From positions 1 through 48,555 of the IMG/VR virus record IMGVR_UViG_3300009597_000020: DNA of 48,555 bases, one strand, 5' to 3'. Under the pieces are notes generated by a model. That model did not search any database. It was not told the DNA's origin and was given only the letters and a program-made list of their open reading frames with translations. This document shows, piece by piece, positions 41,351-47,891 of this stretch; the stretch's first letter is position 1, and each line of letters begins with the position of its first letter. The translations under genes were made by a program, and so were the position numbers. The DNA comes from a virus.

Positions 41351-42948
41351 GCGACCATCCTTCGATGGAATCTTTTTATTGGACGTTCACTAACTGCATG
41401 TTTCTCCAGCCGACGCATATTGATATAATAACTAGTCATATCACGAGTCTGCTCAAGATTTTGAATAGTCCTTGCTACCCTAAGATGAAATTCCTGTTCA
41501 GTTTTTCCGTCACCTTTGAATCTATCAGCAGCTTCTACTAAGTACCTGAAGGCATCATAAGGATCATCACCAGGAAACTCTGCTACGTCCTCAGTATTCT
41601 TGTCATCGTAAACACAAAGTGGAATTGCCTTACGAAGTTCGACGCATTCACGGAATATCTGAACCTTAGGAAGATTAGTTTCAGGCTTCTCTGGCTCAAA
41701 GGATACTAAGTAATCTTTATAAGCGTCTAGTCCTACTTGTCGCAGGATTGTTTGGGCAGTATCAGGGTTATAACCTTGGGCCTCGATTTTACGAGCAGGC
41801 TTCGCGCGCCACCTAAAGTATTCTTGCAATAAGAGTTTACCTGCAACGCGTCGATTATCAGCGAGGCGAGGACGTAAACCTGAATAACTCTCAAATTGTT
41901 CGGCAATTGAACTGTCCTCCCCTCTATTCTGCCATGCTGATTGGCACATTACGATATCAGAATAATTTTCGCCTTCTGACAAGCGACCAATATTCGTTGA
42001 CCAATCTGATATTTTGGTTTGCTTGCAGGAGTACTCTCGGTAAATATACAATCTACTCTCAGGACTCATTGCACCCCAAAGAGCAACTGTCATTGCAGAG
42101 TATCCCCAATCAATAGCTAAAAATTTCGGCCACCATTTGGGGATTTCTATGGCATCAATTACATGTTGCGCATTCTCAGGCTCGTCTTTGAACTTCTCTT
42201 CACGATAATCATCAAAGACCTGACCACTGAACGTCCACCAATCGCCGTCAGCTTTTGCGCGCCTATCCTTTTCAGGCATCATCTGAAGTTTCATCGCATA
42301 AAGCGGATCGTTCTTCATCAGATGCGGATTGTCTGTTAGTTTAGCTTGGATGAAAATTCGTTTTAGTTTGGTTACCTTATCAATGATTATAGTGCCATAT
42401 GGTGCAGGCTCAACGAAACGCGCACGAACCCAACCATGACCAACACCGCCAGGATTAGTACCAGAGCGCATGAAAGCAGGAAGATTATCTGAAGAACTAC
42501 GGCAACGACTGAAGAGATAAGTGTATTGATACTCTGTGAACGATGTAAGCTCATCATATCCGATGTAATTGTATTCTGCTGAGTCGTATTTCTTTACATC
42601 ACTATCATATTCAATGTGACCAAACTGAATCATCGAGCCATTTGGGAATGCCCAACGTTTCTTTTCCTGATTGTATTTACCGCCAAAGTGCGCGTAGGAA
42701 GGACCTCCTGAACCAATACCGTTTTGTGACCGAACAATTAATTCAGCTTCGAGTTCAGGATAAGTCCTTCTCAATAACAATGCCTTGAACTTAGGGTGCT
42801 TGTAAAACTCGCGCACCATCGGTAACATGAGGAGCGCGTCGGATTTACCACCTCCGGCCGCGCCCCCATACATTGCCTCAAATATGGAATCCGGCAGAGA
42901 TAGGAATTCACTCTGCTTTTTATTCGGTTTCCATATTAAATCTGCCAT
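41347..42948 (-). CDS. terL: Terminase large subunit
   Basis: 533 residues. The ATPase Walker A is GGAAGGGKS at 28-36; the Walker B is IGYDELTSF (D134, E135). The nuclease domain begins with LAIDWGYSAM (D282) and ends with the DDPYDAFRYLVEA acidic helix near 465. It pumps DNA into the head and cuts it. The TerS-like gene lies 2.4 kb upstream, separated by membrane-protein genes. No Shine-Dalgarno is obvious. It shares an ATGA overlap with the next gene. Confidence 0.92.
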   Translation of the reverse strand: MADLIWKPNKKQSEFLSLPDSIFEAMYGGAAGGGKSDALLMLPMVREFYKHPKFKALLLRRTYPELEAELIVRSQNGIGSGGPSYAHFGGKYNQEKKRWAFPNGSMIQFGHIEYDSDVKKYDSAEYNYIGYDELTSFTEYQYTYLFSRCRSSSDNLPAFMRSGTNPGGVGHGWVRARFVEPAPYGTIIIDKVTKLKRIFIQAKLTDNPHLMKNDPLYAMKLQMMPEKDRRAKADGDWWTFSGQVFDDYREEKFKDEPENAQHVIDAIEIPKWWPKFLAIDWGYSAMTVALWGAMSPESRLYIYREYSCKQTKISDWSTNIGRLSEGENYSDIVMCQSAWQNRGEDSSIAEQFESYSGLRPRLADNRRVAGKLLLQEYFRWRAKPARKIEAQGYNPDTAQTILRQVGLDAYKDYLVSFEPEKPETNLPKVQIFRECVELRKAIPLCVYDDKNTEDVAEFPGDDPYDAFRYLVEAADRFKGDGKTEQEFHLRVARTIQNLEQTRDMTSYYINMRRLEKHAVSERPIKRFHRRMVA

Positions 42949-42951
42949 TGT

Positions 42952-43113
42952 TTATCTCGCGAATATCTTAATGACTTGCTCTGCGCCTAGTAATATAGCA
43001 AGCAAAGCAAAGGCAAACATTATACGCCCAATCTCTACAATTTTAGCATCCTTACCTAATACATACATAAGCAAGCCAACAATGAGAACTGCGAGTTGGA
43101 AGGAAACAATCAT
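42952..43113 (-). CDS. 53-residue two-span membrane protein, holin candidate
   Basis: ATG 43113 overlaps the preceding TGA. Residues about 3-18 (VSFQLAVLIVGLLMYV) and 30-45 (RIMFAFALLAILLGAE) are hydrophobic helices joined by a short basic loop with KDAK. This fits small class II holins or other membrane regulators. Located directly before TerL. Confidence 0.55.
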   Translation of the reverse strand: MIVSFQLAVLIVGLLMYVLGKDAKIVEIGRIMFAFALLAILLGAEQVIKIFAR

Positions 43114-43550
43114 ACAACTGGCTCAGGAGGCGGAGGAGGAACTTCAGGATTGCTCTTTGCTGCAATTGCCTGAAGTACAGGAACCTGAGCATTAAGAGCA
43201 GTAACTGCTGCATCAGAAGCGTCGGAGGATGCTTGCAGTTTATCTGCTGCGGACTGCAATAATGCTGCTGCTTCTGCTGACAACTGGCCACCAGCAATCA
43301 AACGATCAATGTCATCACTAATTTCCTGAACTACGTCTGCTTGTGCTTGTACTGCTGTTCCTATTGTTGCGACGTTACTACCTATCTTAGTCGTAGTAGC
43401 GTCTACTTTTCCCAACAATGCCTTCAGTTCTTGATCAGTCACTTTTAGCTCCTTTAATGATTGTTTAATTTCCAATAATAATTGCATGATCTTTTCTGAC
43501 GAATCAAAACCATGCAGATGAACGTCTATTCTAGTGTTATCTTCACGCAT
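43110..43550 (-). CDS. Coiled-coil protein of the membrane-protein cluster
   Basis: I take ATG 43550 (overlapping the previous stop by eight bases); an in-frame ATG at 43619 would extend it into the previous gene. The product is 146 residues: an amphipathic coil (EKIMQLLLEIKQSLKELKVTDQELKAL), an Ala/Ser/Val-rich repeat of about 70 residues, and a Pro tail (PPPPPEPVV). The pattern resembles phage proteins with a coiled rod and an anchor. Function unknown. Confidence 0.55.
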   Translation of the reverse strand: MREDNTRIDVHLHGFDSSEKIMQLLLEIKQSLKELKVTDQELKALLGKVDATTTKIGSNVATIGTAVQAQADVVQEISDDIDRLIAGGQLSAEAAALLQSAADKLQASSDASDAAVTALNAQVPVLQAIAAKSNPEVPPPPPEPVV

Positions 43551-43911
43551 CTTTTTCAACCTTGTCAATAGGCTCAAGACGAGTTTCTTTAGTAGTTTCA
43601 ATTGTCTTGGTTTTCCCATCGCCTGTACCAGTTGTTACAGTTTGCGTCATTTGCATGACTTCTTTATATTCTGGTAAAGGCTTAACTGTTAAAAACTTTG
43701 CAACTTCTAATATTGCTGAGGTCATTCCCAAGGCAAAGATTGCTATATAATACTTTAACTCAAAAACATTAAAATCGTTTGAGTCTAGGGAAGGCAGAAC
43801 AATTGCCCCTGAAATTGACGATGCTGCTCCTGAGATACCAGCGGATATTAAACCACGCAACCATCCTTGAAGGTCCAGGGCGCGCGCGTTATTGACCAAT
43901 CCCATCATCAC
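43543..43911 (-). CDS. Membrane protein, holin-like
   Basis: 122 residues with GTG start at 43911 or ATG at 43908, both reached from GAGGG. Residues about 16-40 (GWLRGLISAGISGAASSISGAIVLP) and 53-72 (YYIAIFALGMTSAILEVAKF) are hydrophobic; the tail is Thr/Lys-rich and cytoplasmic-like. The 'GWL.GLIS..ISG.AS..SG..V' pattern occurs in holin-like proteins of soil phages. Confidence 0.55.
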   Translation of the reverse strand: MMMGLVNNARALDLQGWLRGLISAGISGAASSISGAIVLPSLDSNDFNVFELKYYIAIFALGMTSAILEVAKFLTVKPLPEYKEVMQMTQTVTTGTGDGKTKTIETTKETRLEPIDKVEKDA

Positions 43912-44195
43912 TAACGACCCTCATATTTAGGATTTGGTTTAAATCCAACGCCACCAATTGCAGAATGATTAGTGCGAGAAAAGTAAAAGCCAACAATAAG
44001 GAATAATGCATTAGTTAATCCTTCAGGTATTGAGCCTTTTCCAGTCAGGCTTACAATTATCCAAATGATAATGTTGGCTAGGACTACCATTACTGCAATA
44101 CTTGACTGAGTAGCCTCCCATATAAGATTAATCTTACGTTGCCCTGCGGTAGTAATATCCTCTTGCTCGGTTGTTGTTGGTTGTAAAGGATTCAT
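43911..44195 (-). CDS. Two-span membrane protein
   Basis: 94 residues with hydrophobic segments at about 30-53 (SSIAVMVVLANIIIWIIVSL) and 60-76 (LTNALFLIVGFYF). The N-terminus is Thr/Gln-rich; the tail has a HSAIGGVGFKPNP motif. Another holin or holin-regulator candidate. Seven bases separate it from the upstream gene. Confidence 0.55.
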   Translation of the reverse strand: MNPLQPTTTEQEDITTAGQRKINLIWEATQSSIAVMVVLANIIIWIIVSLTGKGSIPEGLTNALFLIVGFYFSRTNHSAIGGVGFKPNPKYEGR

Positions 44196-44201
44196 TTTTC
44201 A

Positions 44202-44573
44202 TTATTTATCAACAATTTTAAAACTTGCTTTCAACTTTGCCATATTGTTATAAGCTAAGACTTGCGCGTCAATAGCTGCTTGAAGGAGCGCGTCATCATG
44301 AATCAATTTCTTACCTGATGCTGCAAGAGCTTCTTGAAATGTGTTTAAATAAGCGTAGAACTCATTTTTAACGGCTTGAGCTTTTAATTGACCATTTTCA
44401 GTGGTTGTATTCTGCTCAACTGTTATAATGTTGTTTTGGAGGGCTTCTAGGAGGGGATCAATACGACTATAGCCGGGGATAAAGGCATGTAATGCTGTAT
44501 CGACAAGAGGATTCTGACTAATTCCTAAGGCTACTGTTCCAATTTTCTTTAAAATACCGAGAAAACCTTTCAT
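44202..44573 (-). CDS. Helical hypothetical protein
   Basis: 123 residues, ATGA-coupled upstream. Contains LLEALQNNIITVEQ and ALLQAAIDAQVLAYNNMAKLKASF helices, with an N-terminal amphipathic start (FLGILKKIGTVALGI). It may associate with membrane. No family recognised. Confidence 0.55.
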   Translation of the reverse strand: MKGFLGILKKIGTVALGISQNPLVDTALHAFIPGYSRIDPLLEALQNNIITVEQNTTTENGQLKAQAVKNEFYAYLNTFQEALAASGKKLIHDDALLQAAIDAQVLAYNNMAKLKASFKIVDK

Positions 44574-44998
44574 TTAGTCCACTCGTCGTAAATGCTAGTT
44601 TCAAGTCCTGCTGCTTTGATGTGACGTAGCTTGTTGAGAAGTAAGTTTCCATACTTAATTCCCATTGCCATTGCCTGAGTCTTTTGGATGCCCTCATCGA
44701 AGTTATAAAAGTTTACGTGAAAGAATGCTGAGTCCGCATAAACTGCTAGGAGTTCAGTAGGATTCTTGTAGGTCTGATCTTTGGAACCATCAAGAAAACC
44801 CTGAGCATCTGAAAGGCTAGATTCTACCATTCGTTGAAGTTGCGATTCAAGAGCAATATGACCGTTAAGATAAATCTGATCAGGAGCAACGTAATATGGC
44901 ATACTGAGCCATTCAGGCTCAAGTATCTCGACCTTTTTCAGTTCGCCTTTGTTCAGTTCCTGAAGCGCACTAATTATCTGACTCAAAGTTAAGCTCAT
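44570..44998 (-). CDS. Hypothetical soluble protein of the TerS-TerL interval
   Basis: 142 residues with GAAGGGG before ATG 44998. Helical; contains ELKKVEILEPEWLSMPYYVAPDQIYLNG and LLLNKLRHIKAAGLE. No motif. The location between the terminase genes may suit a packaging or lysis accessory. Confidence 0.55.
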   Translation of the reverse strand: MSLTLSQIISALQELNKGELKKVEILEPEWLSMPYYVAPDQIYLNGHIALESQLQRMVESSLSDAQGFLDGSKDQTYKNPTELLAVYADSAFFHVNFYNFDEGIQKTQAMAMGIKYGNLLLNKLRHIKAAGLETSIYDEWTK

Positions 44999-45223
44999 TT
45001 ATGCCCCTTCATTAATCATCACTTTCAAAAGTCTCATTTGCTCTTCATGAACGTCACGCCTAACATAATAAATGTCAATCATTCTGTAAATCTCACGTTG
45101 TTGATCATGTAAAACTGATCTAATGTACAGCTTCACGTATAAGAAGGCTAGACTAACAACAGAACCTAAGATCCAAACAGTGAACTTCAAATTGTCCACT
45201 GTCAACTGAAGGCTGCTGTCCAT
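44999..45223 (-). CDS. Single-span membrane protein with charged tail
   Basis: 74 residues: a transmembrane segment at about 14-31 (FTVWILGSVVSLAFLYVKL), then a basic/acidic tail (SVLHDQQREIYRMIDIYYVRRD). The type II layout with a charged helix recalls spanin-like or Rz-like proteins, although those genes normally lie next to an endolysin. First gene after the TerS gap. Confidence 0.55.
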   Translation of the reverse strand: MDSSLQLTVDNLKFTVWILGSVVSLAFLYVKLYIRSVLHDQQREIYRMIDIYYVRRDVHEEQMRLLKVMINEGA

Positions 45224-45251
45224 TATTATTAGCTTCGAGAACTATTAGCAA

Positions 45252-45321
45252 AATTGTGCGCGTCGCTTCGCGACCTGGACAGTTAAATCTATTAATAAAG
45301 TTGTGCGCGCCCCTGCGGGGC
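45252..45321. repeat. Two imperfect copies of TTGTGCGCG plus hairpin
   Basis: Copy A: TTGTGCGCG at 45254-45262 overlaps a GTCGC/GCGAC stem (45262-45266/45270-45274). Copy B: TTGTGCGCG at 45301-45309 overlaps a GCCCC/GGGGC stem (45309-45313/45317-45321). Each has a three-base loop. On the minus strand, each hairpin precedes GCGCACAA and a partly T-rich stretch. They lie between TerS and the next gene and may be terminators, RNA-processing signals or a protein-binding site. Confidence 0.5.
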
Positions 45322-45343
45322 TTGTCGCAAAATGAATGACAAA

Positions 45344-45880
45344 TCAAACCTCAATAGTCTTGAAGTTCCCCTCGTGACGAAGTTCAGGAGCAAATACCTG
45401 GACGTTTACTTGGATTCCGTTGTTAGAATCCTTACCACGAACATTTCCAACCACTTTACTCATGTTTGCTGCTATGGAACTAAGATCAGTAGCTTTACAC
45501 TTGTCGAGCTTATCATCAGTCATGTAGCCTAAACTCGTTAACAGCTTATCCATTGCTTTATCAGCAATAGTATTCATTTTTTCTTCAATCGCAACTTCAT
45601 TTACTTTAGTTCTTCCCTGCTCGATTTCTCCAACAGCACTTTGAGAAACGCCAAACTCTTTTGCCAGAGACGTCTGACGTTCCCCAAGTCGCGCGCGCAA
45701 CGCGATTTCGTCCTTTTGTTCCTGGTCAAGTTTAGGCTTTTCAACGTTCCCAGGTTGACGCAAAGGGACGATCTCGACGTTCTCGGAGGGGACGCGCACA
45801 GTGTTAGGAGTCCCAAATCTATTGACTAGATTGCGACTCGAATTCAAACGCGCATTGATTTGTTCTTCAGTCTTGAACAT
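45344..45880 (-). CDS. Terminase small subunit (probable)
   Basis: 178 residues. A helix-turn-helix at about 66-90 (GERQTSLAKEFGVSQSAVGEIEQGR) is followed by a long helical oligomerisation region (IEEKMNTIADKAMDKLLTSLGYMTDDKL, KATDLSSIAANMSKVVGNVRG) and a C-terminal VNVQVFAPELRHEGNFKTIEV. The helix-turn-helix plus 'A-x-K-L..L..it.dk...KA.dls.i...l.kV' pattern and the 'v.V.vyaP' tail match small terminases. It should select phage DNA for packaging. Confidence 0.75.
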   Translation of the reverse strand: MFKTEEQINARLNSSRNLVNRFGTPNTVRVPSENVEIVPLRQPGNVEKPKLDQEQKDEIALRARLGERQTSLAKEFGVSQSAVGEIEQGRTKVNEVAIEEKMNTIADKAMDKLLTSLGYMTDDKLDKCKATDLSSIAANMSKVVGNVRGKDSNNGIQVNVQVFAPELRHEGNFKTIEV

Positions 45881-45882
45881 TG

Positions 45883-46044
45883 TTACTTTACCATTGCAAC
45901 GGGAATGATCTCAGAAACAATGAAACCACTTTTAATTTTCTCTGTATAACAATCTAAGTGAACAATAAAAGACTCCGAGGGACTATACATCATAGTAGTA
46001 TCCTCGCCATCCGCGATATCATCAAAGCAAAGTCTACAAATCAT
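45883..46044 (-). CDS. 53-residue CxxC...HxxC zinc protein
   Basis: Starts divergently from the right-end plus-strand promoter and ends two bases before the TerS start. ICRLC near residues 2-6 and HLDC near 31-34 match the small zinc-knuckle type found at 675 and 1499. It may regulate late genes because it is the first gene of the leftward transcript. Ribosome site is weak. Confidence 0.55.
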   Translation of the reverse strand: MICRLCFDDIADGEDTTMMYSPSESFIVHLDCYTEKIKSGFIVSEIIPVAMVK

Positions 46045-46183
46045 AATGATTTAAACCAGGAATGCATCATTGAAAGGCTAAGACGATACACTCCTGGTCA
46101 CGCGAAGCAAGTGTTAGTTAAGCCTACTATAAATAAGGTTAGCATAAAACTTTTATTTGCTTTGTTTTGTTGCACTTAAAAAC

Positions 46184-46212
46184 TTGCGTTTAGCAAACGC
46201 ATATGGTATACT
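46184..46212 (+). promoter_or_regulatory. Promoter with an overlapping inverted repeat
   Basis: TTGCGT at 46184-46189 (4 of 6 to the -35), a 17-base spacer, and TATACT at 46207-46212 (5 of 6 to the -10). TGCGTTT (46185-46191) and AAACGCA (46195-46201) form a 7-base inverted repeat over the -35 and spacer, a likely operator. It drives rightward genes from 46232. Confidence 0.65.
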
Positions 46213-46231
46213 GATACTGGAGGTGAATCAG

Positions 46232-46378
46232 GTGAAACACTGTAAACTGATTACATGCAATAAAGTAATATTAAAGGGACCCAAAGCTAAAAAGTATTGT
46301 GACAAACTTTGTAGATGGAAAGCCTGGGCGCGTCGCAATCCCCATGAAACTACAAACCCAATCAAATCAACAACTTAA
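46232..46378 (+). CDS. 48-residue zinc-finger-like protein with GTG start
   Basis: GGAGGTGA at 46219-46226 selects GTG 46232. The protein has CKLITC and YCDKLCRWKAWARR: a C-x4-C...C-x3-C set with a basic tail, as in small phage zinc-knuckle regulators. First gene behind the operator-containing promoter, so it could be self-regulating, though that is an inference. Confidence 0.65.
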   Translation: MKHCKLITCNKVILKGPKAKKYCDKLCRWKAWARRNPHETTNPIKSTT

Positions 46379-46423
46379 AGTTTCAGTAAATGAAAACTAC
46401 GAACCTTCACAAAATAAGGCCTT

Positions 46424-46567
46424 ATGATTTTATTCTTTCATGAATTTGAATCTGATAATCCTGAAGAAATCTGCAAACTCTGTCGCGAGGAGAGGAAAAC
46501 TGCCCAACCATTATGCCCATTCAGGGAAGGACTGAGACTTGAACTTGAGGAAGAAACATTGCCTTGA
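46424..46567 (+). CDS. 47-residue small protein with CxxC
   Basis: ATG 46424 is preceded by AAGG. The product has CKLC near residues 17-20, CPF near 31, and an acidic tail of Leu and Glu. Possible zinc site. Function unknown. Confidence 0.5.
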   Translation: MILFFHEFESDNPEEICKLCREERKTAQPLCPFREGLRLELEEETLP

Positions 46568-46583
46568 TATGGGACCCTAATTT

Positions 46584-46769
46584 ATGGAACATTGTATAAT
46601 CGATGAAGACGAGTACTGGCCTAACTGCTCAATTGCAGATTGTCCTTTTAAATCTTGTTTACCGTCAGACCTATGTTATAATCATCATTATGGCTTACCT
46701 CTGCCACAAGAATACTTTGATCATTACACTGAAGATGAACTGATTAATTCAGACGGTAGAATTTTCTAG
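46584..46769 (+). CDS. 61-residue acidic Cys-rich protein
   Basis: Contains CIIDEDE, then CSIADCPFKSCLPSDLC near 15-31 and an HH pair, then an acidic YFDHYTEDELINSD tail. The five Cys and two His suggest zinc. No strong ribosome site. Function unknown. Confidence 0.5.
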   Translation: MEHCIIDEDEYWPNCSIADCPFKSCLPSDLCYNHHYGLPLPQEYFDHYTEDELINSDGRIF

Positions 46770-46907
46770 TCTTTGAGAAAAGTCAACAACTGTCAATACC
46801 CGCCCGCATCTGGTGGGATGGGACCCGTCATGGAGGGGGTGGGGTATGGTATTGAACGTGCAGGAGATATGAGCCGCAAATAAACTGTGGAAAACTCAAA
46901 TAAACTC

Positions 46908-46946
46908 TTGACATTATTATTGCCTCATGGCATCATTAACCATGAG
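46908..46946 (+). promoter_or_regulatory. Promoter with operator-like repeat over the -10
   Basis: A perfect TTGACA at 46908-46913, a 17-base spacer, and CATCAT at 46931-46936 (4 of 6). CTCATGG (46924-46930) and CCATGAG (46940-46946) form a perfect 7-base inverted repeat flanking the -10, consistent with a repressor or activator site. Confidence 0.55.
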
Positions 46947-47034
46947 AACATTGTTTGTACTGCACACAACATTACGCAAGCCCCGTAAGTTAAGGCAGGC
47001 GATTAATCAAAGCGGCCGCAAGAGTTTACCACTG

Positions 47035-47053
47035 GCGCGCGCAACCTATAGGA
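47035..47053 (+). repeat. GC-repeat leader motif, first copy
   Basis: GCGCGCGCAACCTATAGGA here matches GCGCGCGCAACGTATAGGA at 47271-47289 in 18 of 19 positions. A shorter form (AACCTATA) recurs near 47852. All lie shortly upstream of a gene start. The CTATAGGA core recalls single-subunit RNA polymerase promoters, but no such polymerase gene is seen. Confidence 0.45.
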
Positions 47054-47068
47054 GCTAGATACTTACTT

Positions 47069-47097
47069 GAGCCATTCGCAGATGGCTCGCTGGAGGT
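47069..47097 (+). promoter_or_regulatory. Leader hairpin and Shine-Dalgarno for the 47102 gene
   Basis: GAGCCAT (47069-47075) and ATGGCTC (47082-47088) form a 7-pair stem with a 6-base loop. TGGAGGT follows at 47091-47097. Hairpins placed directly before a strong ribosome site often protect or tune the mRNA. Confidence 0.55.
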
Positions 47098-47101
47098 ATT
47101 T

Positions 47102-47287
47102 ATGCTGTTAATAGTTAACAAGTCCGAAATGGATCGTAAGATCGGCTGGCAGTTCGCTTGCGCGTCGTGTGGACAGTTCATCGAAGATGACGCGAACTAC
47201 TGCACTGACGCGCACCAGAACATTTATTGTTGGGATTGTGCGCCTGACAAGGATATCGATCACCCTGTTTGCGCGCGCAACGTATAG
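47102..47287 (+). CDS. 61-residue zinc-binding protein
   Basis: TGGAGG lies five bases before ATG. CASC (about 20-23), C34, and YCWDC (about 42-45) with nearby His form a cross-brace-like site (GQFIEDDANYC, then NIYCWDCAPD). It resembles LIM/treble-clef half-sites. The last codons form part of the second leader repeat (47271-47289). Confidence 0.65.
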   Translation: MLLIVNKSEMDRKIGWQFACASCGQFIEDDANYCTDAHQNIYCWDCAPDKDIDHPVCARNV

Positions 47288-47289
47288 GA
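47271..47289 (+). repeat. GC-repeat leader motif, second copy
   Basis: GCGCGCGCAACGTATAGGA differs from the copy at 47035 by one base. Here it overlaps the end of the preceding gene and lies just before the AAAGGA ribosome site of the next gene. Confidence 0.45.
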
Positions 47290-47301
47290 AAGGATAGTTG
47301 A

Positions 47302-47502
47302 ATGCGTTTCATTATTATCAATGACTATCAGGATTACCTCGGTTTCGTCTACTTGCAGGATAAACCAACCGAGCCGCTCTGGATGCAGGTTCCAAGTCGA
47401 CATTTTAGGTATGGAAACGCGCACAACGTTTCACAACATACGCCTGCACTCCAGAACTACCTTGATAAACACAGTCTCCGCTACACGATAGTTGAAGAAT
47501 AG
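47302..47502 (+). CDS. 66-residue hypothetical protein
   Basis: AAAGGA precedes ATG 47302. The product begins with FIIINDYQDYLGFVYLQDKP and ends with LRYTIVEE, an alpha/beta pattern without a recognised family. It is near a gene of similar opening (47561: YQFFLLKTDGDEYLGEL), perhaps a distant relative. Confidence 0.6.
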   Translation: MRFIIINDYQDYLGFVYLQDKPTEPLWMQVPSRHFRYGNAHNVSQHTPALQNYLDKHSLRYTIVEE

Positions 47503-47520
47503 TCCCCTATTACGCAAAGC

Positions 47521-47556
47521 CGCTTTGGAACAGCCAGAGCGCTTTGTGGAGGTGAT
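47521..47556 (+). promoter_or_regulatory. Leader hairpin and extended Shine-Dalgarno for the 47561 gene
   Basis: CGCTTTGG (47521-47528) and CCAGAGCG (47534-47541) form an 8-pair stem (one G-U) with a 5-base loop. GGAGGTGAT at 47548-47556 is an unusually complete Shine-Dalgarno. This repeats the hairpin-plus-GGAGG layout at 47069-47097. Confidence 0.6.
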
Positions 47557-47560
47557 TAGT

Positions 47561-47758
47561 ATGAAGTATCAGTTTTTTCTACTCAAAACCGATGGAGACG
47601 AGTATTTAGGGGAGCTAAAGCTAACATCTGAAGTAGCCCGCTCAACTGCAATATCAATTTGGGCAATTAAACGCGTGCCCGTTCGAGTTTACCGCGTTTC
47701 CAAGGAAATAGGCTTTCACTGGCTAACTGTTCCGGAAAACGGAATGCTGAAAAAATAA
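47561..47758 (+). CDS. 65-residue hypothetical protein
   Basis: ATG 47561 is chosen because of the complete Shine-Dalgarno GGAGGTGAT just upstream; upstream in-frame ATG 47492 lies before the hairpin and is unlikely. The product starts YQFFLLKTDGDEYLGELKL, then has WAIKRVPVRVYRV and a beta-rich tail. No family recognised. A terminator follows closely. Confidence 0.65.
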   Translation: MKYQFFLLKTDGDEYLGELKLTSEVARSTAISIWAIKRVPVRVYRVSKEIGFHWLTVPENGMLKK

Positions 47759-47761
47759 TTT

Positions 47762-47803
47762 TCAGGGCAATGCATTTTTCCTTTGACATTGCCCTGATTT
47801 TTT
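47762..47803 (+). terminator. Rho-independent terminator overlapping a promoter
   Basis: Bases 47762-47772 and 47787-47797 are perfectly complementary (11 pairs, 14-base loop), followed by TTTTTT (47798-47803). It ends the rightward unit from 46908. The next promoter's TTGACA overlaps the loop and the second arm. Confidence 0.85.
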
Positions 47804-47811
47804 GCTAGAAT
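47783..47811 (+). promoter_or_regulatory. Sigma70-type promoter for the last gene
   Basis: A perfect TTGACA at 47783-47788, a 17-base spacer, and TAGAAT at 47806-47811 (5 of 6). The promoter's -35 sits within the upstream terminator, giving very compact insulation. The leader is about 75 bases long. Confidence 0.8.
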
Positions 47812-47891
47812 GTATTTGTAGTTAGGAAGTACATTCTGGCAGGAGAGCGGTAACCTATAAAAATTGCCGCATGAAAGGTAAAGGAAAATTT

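Larger units (their letters stand above)
46770..47101 (+). other. Regulatory interval with G-rich tract and promoter
   Basis: This 332-base gap holds a G-rich stretch with GGG or longer runs at 46815-46817, 46820-46822, 46835-46839 and 46841-46844 (quadruplex-like, with one 12-base loop). Then come a TTGACA promoter at 46908-46936, a 38-codon ORF at 46942 with no ribosome site, and a leader hairpin before the gene at 47102. No tRNA or recognised RNA gene. Confidence 0.55.

Noticed and set aside
45958-46179. Plus-strand open frame of 73 codons near the right divergent region
   Set aside because: It overlaps the minus-strand zinc gene, has no ribosome site, and no family resemblance.
46815-46844. 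Coding ORF in the G-rich stretch
   Set aside because: Only short open frames without ribosome sites in all frames.
46942-47058. 38-codon ORF in the leader of the 47102 gene
   Set aside because: No ribosome site and it starts at the predicted transcript start; listed only within the regulatory interval.
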